64,000 nt of DNA from Myxococcus guangdongensis (GCF_024198255.1 NZ_JAJVKW010000021.1:62001-126000); one strand, 5' to 3'. Positions 1 to 8,723 are shown, counted from the first letter of the stretch. Translations and numbers: made by a program. The notes: a model not told the origin generated them from the letters alone.

Positions 1-536
1 AGGGCAAGCCGTTCGCGGACCTCCTCCAGGAGCGCATCGCCGGGCCGCTGGGGCTCGAACACTCGCGGATGAGGACCGCCGGCGTGCCGCTCCCGCAGGT
101 CGTCGGCGGCCATCTGGCGAGAGCGCCCGTCACGCAGGTCGACTACGCCACCCCCTACGCCGCGGGCGCGCTGGCCTCCAGGGCGGAGGACCTGGTGCAC
201 TTCTGGCACGCGCTGATGTCCGGCGGACTGCTGCCCATGGACACCGTCCAGCGCATGTTCCAGGACATGCACTCGATGGACGTCATGTACCCGCCGGCCC
301 AGCCGGGCAACACGATGTTCTACGGGCGCGGCGTGCAGCTCTACGAGGTGCCGCAGGGGCCGGGCCTCATGCTGGGCCACAGCGGCGGCATCCAGGGCTT
401 CACGTCGGTGGTGGCCTATCTCCCGACGGACGACGCCTTCGTGGCCGTCGTCTTCAATGACAACCAGGTCGCCGCCGAGGCGGGGCTCTGGGCCCTGGTG
501 CGCGCGCTGCGCGAGCACCAGAGCACACGGCCTTGA
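1..536 (+). CDS. serine hydrolase, beta-lactamase/class C family, C-terminal part (5' truncated)
   Basis: The reading frame is open from base 3 and runs to a TGA at 534-536, so the gene starts outside the window. The visible 177 residues fit the C-terminal half of the class C beta-lactamase / D-aminopeptidase / esterase superfamily. A segment like 'RIAGPLGLEHSRM' is followed by an Ala-Gly rich turn 'YAAGALASRAEDLVHFWHAL', and then by 'GHSGGIQGFTSVVAYLP', which corresponds to the third active-site box (HxG variant). The SxxK nucleophile box lies upstream and is not visible. Substrate cannot be told. It converges on the next gene with only one base between the two stop codons. Confidence 0.85.
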   Translation, partial: GKPFADLLQERIAGPLGLEHSRMRTAGVPLPQVVGGHLARAPVTQVDYATPYAAGALASRAEDLVHFWHALMSGGLLPMDTVQRMFQDMHSMDVMYPPAQPGNTMFYGRGVQLYEVPQGPGLMLGHSGGIQGFTSVVAYLPTDDAFVAVVFNDNQVAAEAGLWALVRALREHQSTRP

Positions 537-537
537 A

Positions 538-1953
538 TCACACGGGGCGCTGCGTCTCCGGGTCGATGACGCGGTTGCCCTTGAACCAGTCGTGCTCGCC
601 GTAGCGGTGCTTCGCCGAGTCCACGCCGCCGTAGTTGCCGGTGACGATGTCGGCCAGGTTGCCCAGGGACTCGGAGCCCTCGCGGTAGTACTTGGAGTGG
701 TCTGCGAAGTTGCTCTTGTCGCCGCGGTCCGCCGCCTCGGCGGTGAAGCGCCTGGCGCCGAACAAATCCTCGGACGGGTCCTGGCCCAGCGGGTCTCCCG
801 GCATGTTGCTGCCGTTGAGCCAGGAGACGAAGTCCCGGCTGGCCGAGCCGGACCAGACGTGTCCGTTGGCGAGCGGCCCGTCGTAGTCCTTCACCGACTT
901 CGCGCTGCCGGCGCCCGGGCTGCCGATGAGCACCAGGTCATCCGCCTGCAAGCCGTTCTTGTCCGCGGCGATGGAGGCCGTGGTGCTGCCGTAGCTGTGG
1001 CCAATCACCGTCAGGTGGGGCTGGCTGCCCTCGCGGCTGGCGCGGATGCCGGCCACGTCCGCGGCCAGCAGCTTCGCGCCGTTCTCCGCGGCGTTGTCGG
1101 ACGCCACGTTCTGGAAGCCCGGCGCGTCGTAGCCCATCCACGCCACCGTCGCGACCTCGCCATGCTCCTTGCCCGCGGCCTTGTGCAGGTTCAGCGCGTC
1201 GGTGGTGATGTTGTCCATGTAGTCGCGCACGTCCGACTTGAGCCCCGGCACGCTCACCGACACATGCTTCGCCGTGTCCAGGTTGCCGGCGACGATGGCC
1301 GCGCGCCCCTCGCCCTTGACGAAGGCGGAGTCATAGACGAGCAGCTGCGCGGAGCCGACCTCCTTCTCCGTCCGCTCCAGCTGCTTCTGCACCGCCCGCG
1401 CGTTCTCCAGCTGGTGCCGCTTCTCCTGCGGGAGGAACTTCTCGGCCGGCTCGTCCGCGGCGCTGCCCGGACGGAGCGCGTCTCGCAGCTTGTCCCCCAG
1501 CGAGCGGTTGTCCAGGTAGTGCTTCTTGGCCTGGTCGGCCTCGGCGGTGAGCTGGGTCAGCTCGTTCTTGAGCTGCTGGCGGTTCGCGGTGTCGCGCACG
1601 GACGCGGGCAGGCCATCCAGGGAGCCGACCTTCTTCGGGTCCGCGCTGACCGCCTGCATCTGCTCCGTGGGGGACAGCTGCTTCCACCAGCCCGCCCGCG
1701 CCTTCGGGTCCGCGGGCGCGGCGTCGAGCGGGCCCTTCGCCACGGGCGCGGCCTTCTGTCCCGTCAGCTTCTCCGTCCCCACCTTCCGGCTCCCCTCGAA
1801 CGCGGTGAGCGTCTGCTGGGGCTGGGGCTTCTGGGCGGCCTTCTCCTTCGCCTTGGCGGCGGCGGCCTGGGCCTGGGCGGCGATTCGCGCCGCCTCCGCG
1901 CGCCTACGGGCTGCCTCGGCTGCTCCACGGTCGACAGAAGAGATGGGGGCCAT
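538..1953 (-). CDS. alpha/beta hydrolase, DUF1023-type, with Ala-rich helical N-terminus
   Basis: A 471-residue protein. Residues 1-45 are Ala/Arg/Lys rich and helical with no Sec signal peptide or membrane segment. About 100 residues of predicted coiled helix follow (approx. 110-200). The hydrolase domain covers roughly 205-440 and carries the nucleophile elbow 'VIGHSYGSTTAS', with the likely nucleophile at Ser320, which is characteristic of DUF1023-type lipase/esterase folds. A C-terminal His (in 'RYGEHDWF') could complete the triad. In actinobacteria DUF1023 hydrolases are often fused to secretion-related helical N-termini; export here is only inference. It sits downstream of the helical-repeat gene on the same strand, about 195 bp away and separated from it by a terminator-like hairpin. 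Confidence 0.85.
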   Translation of the reverse strand: MAPISSVDRGAAEAARRRAEAARIAAQAQAAAAKAKEKAAQKPQPQQTLTAFEGSRKVGTEKLTGQKAAPVAKGPLDAAPADPKARAGWWKQLSPTEQMQAVSADPKKVGSLDGLPASVRDTANRQQLKNELTQLTAEADQAKKHYLDNRSLGDKLRDALRPGSAADEPAEKFLPQEKRHQLENARAVQKQLERTEKEVGSAQLLVYDSAFVKGEGRAAIVAGNLDTAKHVSVSVPGLKSDVRDYMDNITTDALNLHKAAGKEHGEVATVAWMGYDAPGFQNVASDNAAENGAKLLAADVAGIRASREGSQPHLTVIGHSYGSTTASIAADKNGLQADDLVLIGSPGAGSAKSVKDYDGPLANGHVWSGSASRDFVSWLNGSNMPGDPLGQDPSEDLFGARRFTAEAADRGDKSNFADHSKYYREGSESLGNLADIVTGNYGGVDSAKHRYGEHDWFKGNRVIDPETQRPV

Positions 1954-2038
1954 GACATCGCCTCGAAGGGCTGGGGGATGCCTTTATCATCGCGATGGGT
2001 GGGAATGAGTTTCCTGATGTGCGCGAAAATCAGATGAC

Positions 2039-2085
2039 GCGCAAAGACAAACATCCCGGTGTGCGGCCCCTGTGGCGCAAAGACA
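2039..2085. repeat. 11-bp direct repeat, two copies 36 bp apart
   Basis: GCGCAAAGACA occurs at 2039-2049 and again at 2075-2085, upstream of the DUF1023-type hydrolase. On that gene's strand both copies read TGTCTTTGCGC, and the spacing is close to three and a half helical turns. A regulator binding site is possible, but chance duplication cannot be excluded. Confidence 0.4.
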
Positions 2086-2124
2086 GAAGGCCCGGGGCCG
2101 CTTCGACGCGACCACCGGGCCTTC
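2086..2124 (-). terminator. terminator-like hairpin after the helical-repeat gene
   Basis: Perfect 10-bp inverted repeat GAAGGCCCGG / CCGGGCCTTC with a 19-nt loop, placed 24 bp after the stop codon of the minus-strand gene at 2148-3218. There is no long T-run, so termination is inferred from position and stem strength. Confidence 0.55.
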
Positions 2125-2147
2125 ATGGATACAGCGGGAGGGGTGCG

Positions 2148-3218
2148 TTACTTGTTGGGGTTGTCCACGCCGTTGCTCGTCCAGACGAAGTCCTGGATGA
2201 AGCTGCCGCCGACGCCCAGGCCCCGCTCGCGCTCGACGTCGCCCACGAGCGCGTCCGGCAGGCCCTTGTCCTGGAAGGACTGGGGAACGCGCGTGCCCGA
2301 CTCGAGGTGGGAGTTGTTCGTCACCGTGTACTCGAGGTTCGGCTTGCCCGTGTTCGGGTCGATGCCGGTGCACTCAATCTTCGTGTTGTACGAGCCCATG
2401 AACCACTCGAGCGCGGTGTACGGCGCGTCCTTGTTGTTCTCGGAGGTGCCGGGGCCGGTGAAGCGATACAGCGCCTTGTCCTTCGCGTCGGCGATGGCCT
2501 TCGGGTCCCCGCTGGTGGGCGGGAAGACGTCGCCCGGCTGGGGGTTCGGGTACATCTTGAAGAACTCTTCGGTCAGCTGCTGCTGGTGCGGACGGCCGGC
2601 GAGGTCCTGGGTGTACTTCTCGTCGGTGACGGTGACGCGGTCGACGGTGCGGCCCTCGCTGTCCGTCGTCTTGTCCCACGTGCCCAGGTCCGCCGGCTTC
2701 TCCTCGAGCAGCCACGTGCCCCACAGCTTCGTCCAGTCGGCCTCGAGCTTCTGGCCCGTCACCGGGTCCGTGGTGCGGTTGATGGCCTCCAGGTCGACCT
2801 CACCCAGCTTCTTGAGGCTGTCGGTGAGCGAGGCGTCCTTGCCCAGCACGAGCTCGGACGTCTTGGCGAGCGCGTCCACGCCCATCTCGGCGCCCTTGAG
2901 CAGCACGTTCGTCGCGCCGTCCGGAAGCACCGCGTTGGCGCCGTGATAGGCGGTCCGCAGGCCCGTCTGGAACACGTCCCGCGCCAGGTCCTTGGGGTCG
3001 GTGATGGCCTTCTTGAAGGCGTCCGCGACGGGGTTGCGCTTCACATCCTCGAAGACGTCGCGCGAGGTGTCGACGACGGCCTTCTTCGCGTCCTGGGCCT
3101 TGTCGACGACGGCGTCCTTCACACCCTTCGCCTTGTCGACGACAGTGTCCTTCACGTCGTCCACGGTGCGGGTCACCGTCTTCTTCACGTCGTTGAAGCT
3201 GGGGAGCCGGATGCCCAT
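2148..3218 (-). CDS. uncharacterised protein with amphipathic LEA/apolipoprotein-like N-terminal repeats
   Basis: A 356-residue protein that I do not recognise as a named family. Residues about 8-60 are a run of short Val-Lys-Asp heptad/undecad repeats such as 'VKDTVVDKAKGVKDAVVDKA', which predicts a long amphipathic helix like those of group 3 LEA proteins or apolipoproteins. The remaining approx. 290 residues are mixed alpha/beta with many charged residues and no membrane span. No signal peptide is seen. The ATG has a GAGG ribosome site 8 nt upstream. The next gene on the same strand is the DUF1023-type hydrolase; both share signal-less helical N-termini, suggesting a common export or cell-surface role, but this is inference. 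Confidence 0.75.
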   Translation of the reverse strand: MGIRLPSFNDVKKTVTRTVDDVKDTVVDKAKGVKDAVVDKAQDAKKAVVDTSRDVFEDVKRNPVADAFKKAITDPKDLARDVFQTGLRTAYHGANAVLPDGATNVLLKGAEMGVDALAKTSELVLGKDASLTDSLKKLGEVDLEAINRTTDPVTGQKLEADWTKLWGTWLLEEKPADLGTWDKTTDSEGRTVDRVTVTDEKYTQDLAGRPHQQQLTEEFFKMYPNPQPGDVFPPTSGDPKAIADAKDKALYRFTGPGTSENNKDAPYTALEWFMGSYNTKIECTGIDPNTGKPNLEYTVTNNSHLESGTRVPQSFQDKGLPDALVGDVERERGLGVGGSFIQDFVWTSNGVDNPNK

Positions 3219-3406
3219 GGCTGGAACCTCGGGGGTGTGGGGATGAGCGGGGCTTCTGATTCGTTATCGGCCCGGCCCCCGCAAAGGTTTCTTGCAATGT
3301 AAGAGCACGGACTTTCACGAACTGAGCGAGCGTTCGACCGGGCGCGCCATCGGGTCAGGGCTGTGCGAAGGTGGACGTATGGGGCCACTCTCCCCACGAG
3401 GTCCCC

Positions 3407-5440
3407 ATGCAGCCGCAGCCCGACTGGCGCCCCCATGCACTCGACGGCGCCCTCCTCTGGTTCCATCGGAAGACGGGGACGAACCTCCGCCTCGATGCTC
3501 CCGGGACACGCCACCTGCGGCGGCGCGCGCCCCGGCTGGTGCTCTTCGGCATCACCAACGCGTGCAACCTGGCGTGCGGCTTCTGTTCGAGGGAGCGCGA
3601 GGCGCGCAGCGACTGGACGGTGGACTCGGCGTTCGAGGTGCTCTCGGGGCTGTCACGCGCGGGGACACTGGAGGTGGCCTTCGGTGGCGGAGAGCCGCTC
3701 GCGTTCCGGGGCTTCGATGCGCTCGTCGAGCGGCTGGCGACGCACACGCCGCTGGCCATCCACTTCACCACGAACGGGGTGCTGCTCTCCGAGGAGCGGC
3801 TCGCGGGACTGCGGCCTCATCTGGGTGAGGTCCGCGTCTCCCTGTACGAGGACAACGACTGGGAGGCCAGCGTGCGGCGGCTGGCCCGCGCGGGGCAGAC
3901 CTTCGGGGTGAACCTGCTGGCCACGCCACAGCAGGTGTCGGGACTTCCGGAGCGGCTGCGGAGGCTGGAGGCGTTGGGGTGTCGTGATGTCGCGCTCCTG
4001 CGCTACGTGGGCCGGGATGCGACGCTGCGGCTCGGCGCGGAGGACGAGGCGCGGCTCACGGCCATCGTCGCAGAGAGTCCAGTGCGCACGCGGCTGTCGG
4101 TCTGCTTCGGGGACATGTTGCTGGAGGTGCCCCGGCTCTTCGGTGGCGACTGTGGCGCGGGACGCGACTTCGTCACGCTGACGTCGGACCGGCGGCTGAA
4201 GTCCTGCTCGTTCCATGGCGCGGGCCTGCCCATCGGCTTGGCGGAGGAGGTGCTCCAGGCGTGGGAGAAGAACCAGGCGACGCTGTCCACGCCGTCGCCC
4301 CTGCCGGGTTGCGCGCGCGTGAGTTCGCCGCGTGCGGATTCGCTCGAGGACGGTGTCCGGGTGTGGCGCGGGTTCTCCGGCAACAACAGCGGCGACTGCG
4401 TGCTCGTGGGCCGCTTCGATACACCCGAGGAGGCGACGGCCTATCTGGAGACGCTCGTCCCCGATTGGAAGTCGGGGAGCGAGTACCCCGAGCGGTGGAA
4501 GACGTTGCTGGCGGCCGAGGGCATCCGCGTCGCGGAGGACGAGTACTCGCCCGAGGTGATGCTCGCGGTGGGGCGCTCGGTGCTGATGCACACCAACATG
4601 ACGCTGGGAGACGACTTCCGTGCGTTGCGGACGCGGGTGTGGAAGCACAAGGGCCGCATGGTCCACACAGGCATCCATGTCCACGCCCAGGTCCTGCTGG
4701 CCACGGTGTTCGGGGTGAAGGACGCGGCGTCGCTCCCGGAGCTCGCGCGCGCGTTGGACGCGGAGCAGCTCGGCACCTTCGTGCGCCATGCGAACCAGCT
4801 CCATGGGCTGGTGGAGTTCTGGGGCGATGCCGGAGACAAGGAGGCGCTCGACACGCGCGCGGCCCGCCTCCAGGCGATGGCGCAGGAGCATGGGGCGGTG
4901 CTCGCGGCGGAGCTGGTGGAGGTGCCGAAGGAGGCCCACCTGAAGCAGACGCTCGCGTCGAGACATCCGAAGGCCACTCGGACCCGGCTGTGGGTCCTGT
5001 TCGATTCAGCGGAGGCCGCGGCGCGCTACACCCAGGACCTGGAGGGCGCCGTCACCCTGGCCGGCGCGCACGTGCTGCTCGAGGAGGGACACTTCGGCCC
5101 CCGGTTGGGATACCTGGCCCACCGCCAGGGGGGACGGGCGCTCATGCTCACGAGCCAGCGCGTCATCGTGACCGGGTACTTCGCGAAGAAGAACTCCGGG
5201 GCCGCCGACATGGTGCCTCTCCTGCGCCCCTACCTGTCCGCCGACGACCGGCTGGAGACCGTGTCGTGGGAGAAGTCGCTGATGATTCAGGTCGACACCC
5301 AGGCGCCGGGGCCGGTGATGAAGGCGTTCACGGAGCTGGCGGTGCTGCTCGGCATGCCCACCCGGGTGAGGCTGCATTCCGACAATCCGCTCGCCGAGGC
5401 CCTGCATCGCCTTCGCGAGGAGGTGGAGGCGGAGCGCTGA
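3407..5440 (+). CDS. radical SAM protein with SPASM-like cysteines and a large C-terminal extension of unknown function
   Basis: A 677-residue protein starting at ATG 3407, chosen over GTG 3371 because GAGG lies just upstream. The CxxxCxxC cluster motif is at Cys53, Cys57 and Cys60 ('NACNLACGFC'), followed by a glycine-rich 'VAFGGGEPLAF' motif that binds SAM. Cys249, Cys267 and Cys302 resemble an auxiliary SPASM/twitch cluster. The radical SAM part ends near residue 310. The remaining approx. 365 residues open with 'RVWRGFSGNNSGDC' and contain two ferredoxin-like stretches ('VLVGRFDTPEEATAYL' and 'RLWVLFDSAEAAARYT'), which suggests an internal duplication. Substrate is unknown; no obvious peptide precursor gene lies next to it. 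The cyclase-like gene follows after 51 bp and is probably cotranscribed. Confidence 0.9.
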   Translation: MQPQPDWRPHALDGALLWFHRKTGTNLRLDAPGTRHLRRRAPRLVLFGITNACNLACGFCSREREARSDWTVDSAFEVLSGLSRAGTLEVAFGGGEPLAFRGFDALVERLATHTPLAIHFTTNGVLLSEERLAGLRPHLGEVRVSLYEDNDWEASVRRLARAGQTFGVNLLATPQQVSGLPERLRRLEALGCRDVALLRYVGRDATLRLGAEDEARLTAIVAESPVRTRLSVCFGDMLLEVPRLFGGDCGAGRDFVTLTSDRRLKSCSFHGAGLPIGLAEEVLQAWEKNQATLSTPSPLPGCARVSSPRADSLEDGVRVWRGFSGNNSGDCVLVGRFDTPEEATAYLETLVPDWKSGSEYPERWKTLLAAEGIRVAEDEYSPEVMLAVGRSVLMHTNMTLGDDFRALRTRVWKHKGRMVHTGIHVHAQVLLATVFGVKDAASLPELARALDAEQLGTFVRHANQLHGLVEFWGDAGDKEALDTRAARLQAMAQEHGAVLAAELVEVPKEAHLKQTLASRHPKATRTRLWVLFDSAEAAARYTQDLEGAVTLAGAHVLLEEGHFGPRLGYLAHRQGGRALMLTSQRVIVTGYFAKKNSGAADMVPLLRPYLSADDRLETVSWEKSLMIQVDTQAPGPVMKAFTELAVLLGMPTRVRLHSDNPLAEALHRLREEVEAER

Positions 5441-5491
5441 GTCCGGGCGGCGGCTTGCCTCTCCGGGGCCCTGGGCTACGCTGGTGGCAGA

Positions 5492-6238
5492 ATGGCGACA
5501 GAGAAGGCGCTGCTGCTCATCGCGGACATCGGCGGCTACACCCGCTTCATGAAGCATCACCGCTTCAGCCTCGCGCACGCGCAGGACTCGGTGGCGCAGC
5601 TGCTCGAAGCGGTCATCGACGCGTCGGGGAAGCTCAAGCTCGCCAAGCTGGAGGGCGACGCGGCGTTCTTCTACGCGGTGGGGGAGGACCACGGCTCGCT
5701 CGCCCAGCGCATCTCCGACATCCGGCGCGCGTTCGTCACGCGGAGGACGCTGCTGGACGTCGACCGCATGTGCAAGTGCGACGGGTGCATGCAGGTGGGC
5801 TCGCTGACGCTCAAGTTCGTGGCCCACTCGGGTGAGGTGGCCTTCCAGCGCGTCAAGCACCTCACGGAGCTGGCGGGCGTCGACGTCATCCTCGTGCACC
5901 GGATGTTGAAGAACGACGTGCCGGTGACCGAGTACGTCCTGATGACCGACGCGGTGCACCAGCGTCTGGAGCCGGAGCTGAGGGGACGGGCGCAGGGACT
6001 CGAGCACGAGTTCGAGGGCCTGGGGCGCACGACGTGCCACTACCTGGACCTCAACGACAGCGCGCTGACGCTGCCCGTCGCCGTGAAGCCGAGCCTGCCG
6101 CGCAGGCTGTGGAACAAGGTGCTGCTGGAGCTGCGCACGCTGAAGTACGTGCTCGGCTTCGCCAAGCCCTGCGAGGACTTCCGCAACGTCGAGATTGTCG
6201 ACGCCAGCGATGCGCCCAAGGCGGACCACCGCGCCTGA
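5492..6238 (+). CDS. DUF2652 protein, class III nucleotide-cyclase-like fold
   Basis: A 248-residue cytosolic protein. The N-terminus 'LLIADIGGYTRF' carries Asp12, and 'LEGDAAFFY' carries Asp56; these match the two metal-binding aspartates of class III adenylyl/guanylyl cyclase domains. A compact cysteine group Cys94, Cys96 and Cys99 ('RMCKCDGCM') could bind a metal. The substrate-selecting and transition-state residues of true cyclases are not evident, so cyclase activity is doubtful. DUF2652 proteins are commonly found as stand-alone cyclase-like proteins. It lies 51 bp behind the radical SAM gene on the same strand, so one transcript is likely. Confidence 0.88.
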   Translation: MATEKALLLIADIGGYTRFMKHHRFSLAHAQDSVAQLLEAVIDASGKLKLAKLEGDAAFFYAVGEDHGSLAQRISDIRRAFVTRRTLLDVDRMCKCDGCMQVGSLTLKFVAHSGEVAFQRVKHLTELAGVDVILVHRMLKNDVPVTEYVLMTDAVHQRLEPELRGRAQGLEHEFEGLGRTTCHYLDLNDSALTLPVAVKPSLPRRLWNKVLLELRTLKYVLGFAKPCEDFRNVEIVDASDAPKADHRA

Positions 6239-6499
6239 TCGGGCGCGCGGCGGAATCTTCCAGGCCTGCCCAAGGCTCGATGCGTCGGCGCTCGGGTAGG
6301 CCACCTGCTCACCGGGGCGAGTGCGTGAGCCCCAGGTGAAGCGCGGACGGAGTTTCTCGACACAAGCGGACCTGGACTCCGCCTCACAGGCGGCGGAGCG
6401 CGCCACACCGGTGTCACAGCGCCTCCGCGACTCGCGTCGGATGCGACATCCACGCGGCTCGGGTACCTTGCCGGCCACACCTTCACCCCGAGGTCCGCC

Positions 6500-7786
6500 G
6501 TGGAGACACTCGCCTGTGGACATGCCGCGCCCATCGCGGGTCTGAGCTGCGTCCACCTGCTCGAGAACGAGGACGCGGGCTACTACATCCGCTTCACCGG
6601 CAAGGGCTCCTCGATGGACCTGCTGTGCGAGGACTGCAGCCGCATCAGTCATCCCGGACAGGCCCACCGCCCCATCTGTGGGGACTGCCAGCAGTCCACC
6701 ATGGGTCGCATCTTCGACATCATCGGCGTCATCGGCCGCCCCGAGTCCCGCGCCCGCGCCACCAACCTCCGCTTCGAACATCGAGAACACGCCTTCCCCT
6801 CACTCGCCGGACGCAAGCCGCTCGCCGTCGCCGCGCTCGGCGCCTCGAGCTGGCTCGCGGTGGATGCGGAAGGCACGCTGCTGCGCCTGGACTTCAACGA
6901 AGACACACCCGAGCAGCTGGGCTCCGTGAGCCTCACGTCGATCGACTTCGCGGCACCGCTCGCGCTGCACGTCTCCCCCTGCGCCCGCTTCGCCGCCGTG
7001 GTCCACCAGCACGGGAGCATCGGCGTCGTCGTCGACCTCTCCACCGGCGCGGTGACGATGCGGCTCGACCGCGGCTCGTACCACACGGAACACTGCGACT
7101 TCTCCGTCGCCTTCTTCCGTGACGCGGAGCGCACGCTGCTCGTGCACGCCACCGCGTGGAACCGACTCGACCTGTCGGACCCCGCCACCGGAGCGCTGCT
7201 GAGCACGCGCGAGCGCCCGCCCCGAGGCGAGCCCAACCAACCCATTCCCGCGCACGAGCTCGACTACTTCCACTGCGGCCTCACCGTGTCGCCCAACGAC
7301 GAGTGGCTCGTGGACGATGGCTGGGTCTGGCACCCGGTGGGAATCCTCACCAGCCTCTCACTGGGGCGCTGGGTGCGGGAGAACGTCTGGGAGTCCGAGG
7401 ACGGTCCCTCGCGACGCCGACTCCGCGAGATTCCCTATCACTGGGACGGCCCGCGCTGCTTCGTGGGCCCCCGCATCCTCGCCACCTGGGGCTTCGGCAG
7501 CGACGCGGACATGCTCATCGACGCCGCGCTCTTCCACGACGTCTCCACGGGCAAGCTCCTGCGCTGGTTCCCGGGACCCCGCGGCGCCTTCGAGTGCGAC
7601 GGCAACCTGCTGCTCGCCAGCGCAGTGGACACCGGCACCGCCGTCTGGGACATCGAGACCGGCGAGAAGCTCCACGAGGACGCCACGCTCAAGCCCGCCG
7701 CGTGGCACCCGGTGTCGCGTCGCTTCCTCACCGTGCTCCCGCAGGGCGGCCTGCGCGAGAGCACCCTGAGCGGCACCGCCTGGTGA
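6500..7786 (+). CDS. uncharacterised protein: N-terminal zinc-ribbon-like module plus beta-propeller-like region
   Basis: A 428-residue protein starting at GTG 6500, with CGAGG 5 nt upstream. The first 65 residues hold Cys6, His8, Cys17, Cys43/Cys46 (CEDC) and Cys60/Cys63 (CGDC), a likely zinc-binding module. From about residue 100 onward there are repeated blade-like strands of the type 'ASSWLAVDAEGTLLRLD' and 'TGTAVWDIETGEKL', as in WD40/quinoprotein-like propellers. No signal peptide is visible, so it is probably cytosolic. I cannot assign a function. It is preceded by a 261-bp non-coding gap and converges on the sigma-factor gene. Confidence 0.8.
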   Translation: METLACGHAAPIAGLSCVHLLENEDAGYYIRFTGKGSSMDLLCEDCSRISHPGQAHRPICGDCQQSTMGRIFDIIGVIGRPESRARATNLRFEHREHAFPSLAGRKPLAVAALGASSWLAVDAEGTLLRLDFNEDTPEQLGSVSLTSIDFAAPLALHVSPCARFAAVVHQHGSIGVVVDLSTGAVTMRLDRGSYHTEHCDFSVAFFRDAERTLLVHATAWNRLDLSDPATGALLSTRERPPRGEPNQPIPAHELDYFHCGLTVSPNDEWLVDDGWVWHPVGILTSLSLGRWVRENVWESEDGPSRRRLREIPYHWDGPRCFVGPRILATWGFGSDADMLIDAALFHDVSTGKLLRWFPGPRGAFECDGNLLLASAVDTGTAVWDIETGEKLHEDATLKPAAWHPVSRRFLTVLPQGGLRESTLSGTAW

Positions 7787-7798
7787 GCCGGGCTCGAC

Positions 7799-8683
7799 TC
7801 AACTGGGGAACACCGTCACCTCGAGCTGCCGCAGGCGCTCCGGGTCGAAGATGGACTCGATGGCCACCACGCGCCCCCCCTCCACCGTGAAGCGCAGCAC
7901 GGAGACCAGCCGGCCCGAGGGAGCGATGACCAGCCCCACCTGTCCATCGATGAGCGCGAGCTGCGTGAAGCGAGCACGCGCCGAAGCGATGGTGGCCTGA
8001 CGGGCCACGAACGTCGCGCCCCGGACCTCTCGCGGCGCCCCGGGTGGCAACACCCGCGCATCCGTGCGCGCCACCACGTTCGGGTCCAGCACCGCGAGCA
8101 GCGCCTCCAGGTCCCCGCCCCGCGCCGCCGCATGGAAGGCCGCGACCAGCTCCCGCTGCCGGCTCAGGTCCGCGTCCGGAGAGAGCGCGGCGCCGTGGAC
8201 CCGACGCCGGGCCCGGCTGGCCAGCTGCCGCGTCGCCGTCGCCGTGCGTCCCACGATGGGCCCGATGTCATCGAACGACAGCGAGAACATGTCGTGCAGC
8301 ACGAAGGCGATGCGCTCCGGAGGACTGAGCGCGTCCAGCACCACCAGCAGCGCCACGCCCACCGAGTCCGCCATCAGCGACTCCTGCTCCGGGTCGCTCG
8401 CGGCGGGCACGCTCTCCAGCCGGGAGACCCCGTGGAGGTCCTCGGACTCCTCGCGGCGGGAGTTGCGGGTGCGCAGGAAGTCCAGGCACACCCGCGCCAC
8501 CACCGTCGTCAGCCAGCCTCGGGGATTGACCACATCGTGGGTGTCCGCCCGACTCAGGTGGAGCCAGGACTCCTGGACCGCGTCCTCCGCCTCGCTCACC
8601 GAGCCCAGCATCCGGTACGCCACGGCCCGAAGGTGTGTCCGGTGGGACTCGAACTCCCTGGCTCGCCGAATTTCTTCGTCCAT
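7799..8683 (-). CDS. ECF RNA polymerase sigma factor, ECF41/SigJ type with C-terminal SnoaL-like domain
   Basis: A 294-residue sigma factor. Region 2 is at about 15-85 ('YRMLGSVSEAEDAVQESWL'). Region 4 is at about 120-175, with the SigJ-type helix 'FDDIGPIVGRTATATRQLAS'. A C-terminal NTF2/SnoaL-like domain of approx. 110 residues follows, as in ECF41 sigma factors, where this domain regulates activity in place of an anti-sigma factor. The C-terminal 'DPERL' resembles the family's NPDKL motif. ECF41 genes are typically linked to carboxymuconolactone decarboxylase, oxidoreductase or epimerase genes, and the divergent neighbour here is such a decarboxylase. Candidate cognate promoters occur on both strands of the shared intergenic region. 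Confidence 0.92.
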   Translation of the reverse strand: MDEEIRRAREFESHRTHLRAVAYRMLGSVSEAEDAVQESWLHLSRADTHDVVNPRGWLTTVVARVCLDFLRTRNSRREESEDLHGVSRLESVPAASDPEQESLMADSVGVALLVVLDALSPPERIAFVLHDMFSLSFDDIGPIVGRTATATRQLASRARRRVHGAALSPDADLSRQRELVAAFHAAARGGDLEALLAVLDPNVVARTDARVLPPGAPREVRGATFVARQATIASARARFTQLALIDGQVGLVIAPSGRLVSVLRFTVEGGRVVAIESIFDPERLRQLEVTVFPS

Positions 8684-8684
8684 C

Positions 8685-8711
8685 GGTCACATTCTTTCGC
8701 GGGGCTCCGTC
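8685..8711 (+). promoter_or_regulatory. candidate ECF41 promoter driving the AhpD-like gene
   Basis: GGTCACA (8685-8691), a 16-nt spacer, then CGTC (8708-8711). This differs by one base from the ECF41 promoter pattern as I remember it (TGTCACA-N16-CGTC). It points toward the decarboxylase-type gene, about 100 nt before its ATG, and the -35 element nearly abuts the sigma gene's start codon. Confidence 0.55.
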
Positions 8712-8723
8712 ATCGCGGCGCCG

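Noticed and set aside
3219..5491. A peptide precursor gene for the radical SAM enzyme
   Set aside because: I looked in the gaps before and after the gene; neither contains a short frame with ribosome site and leader-like sequence.
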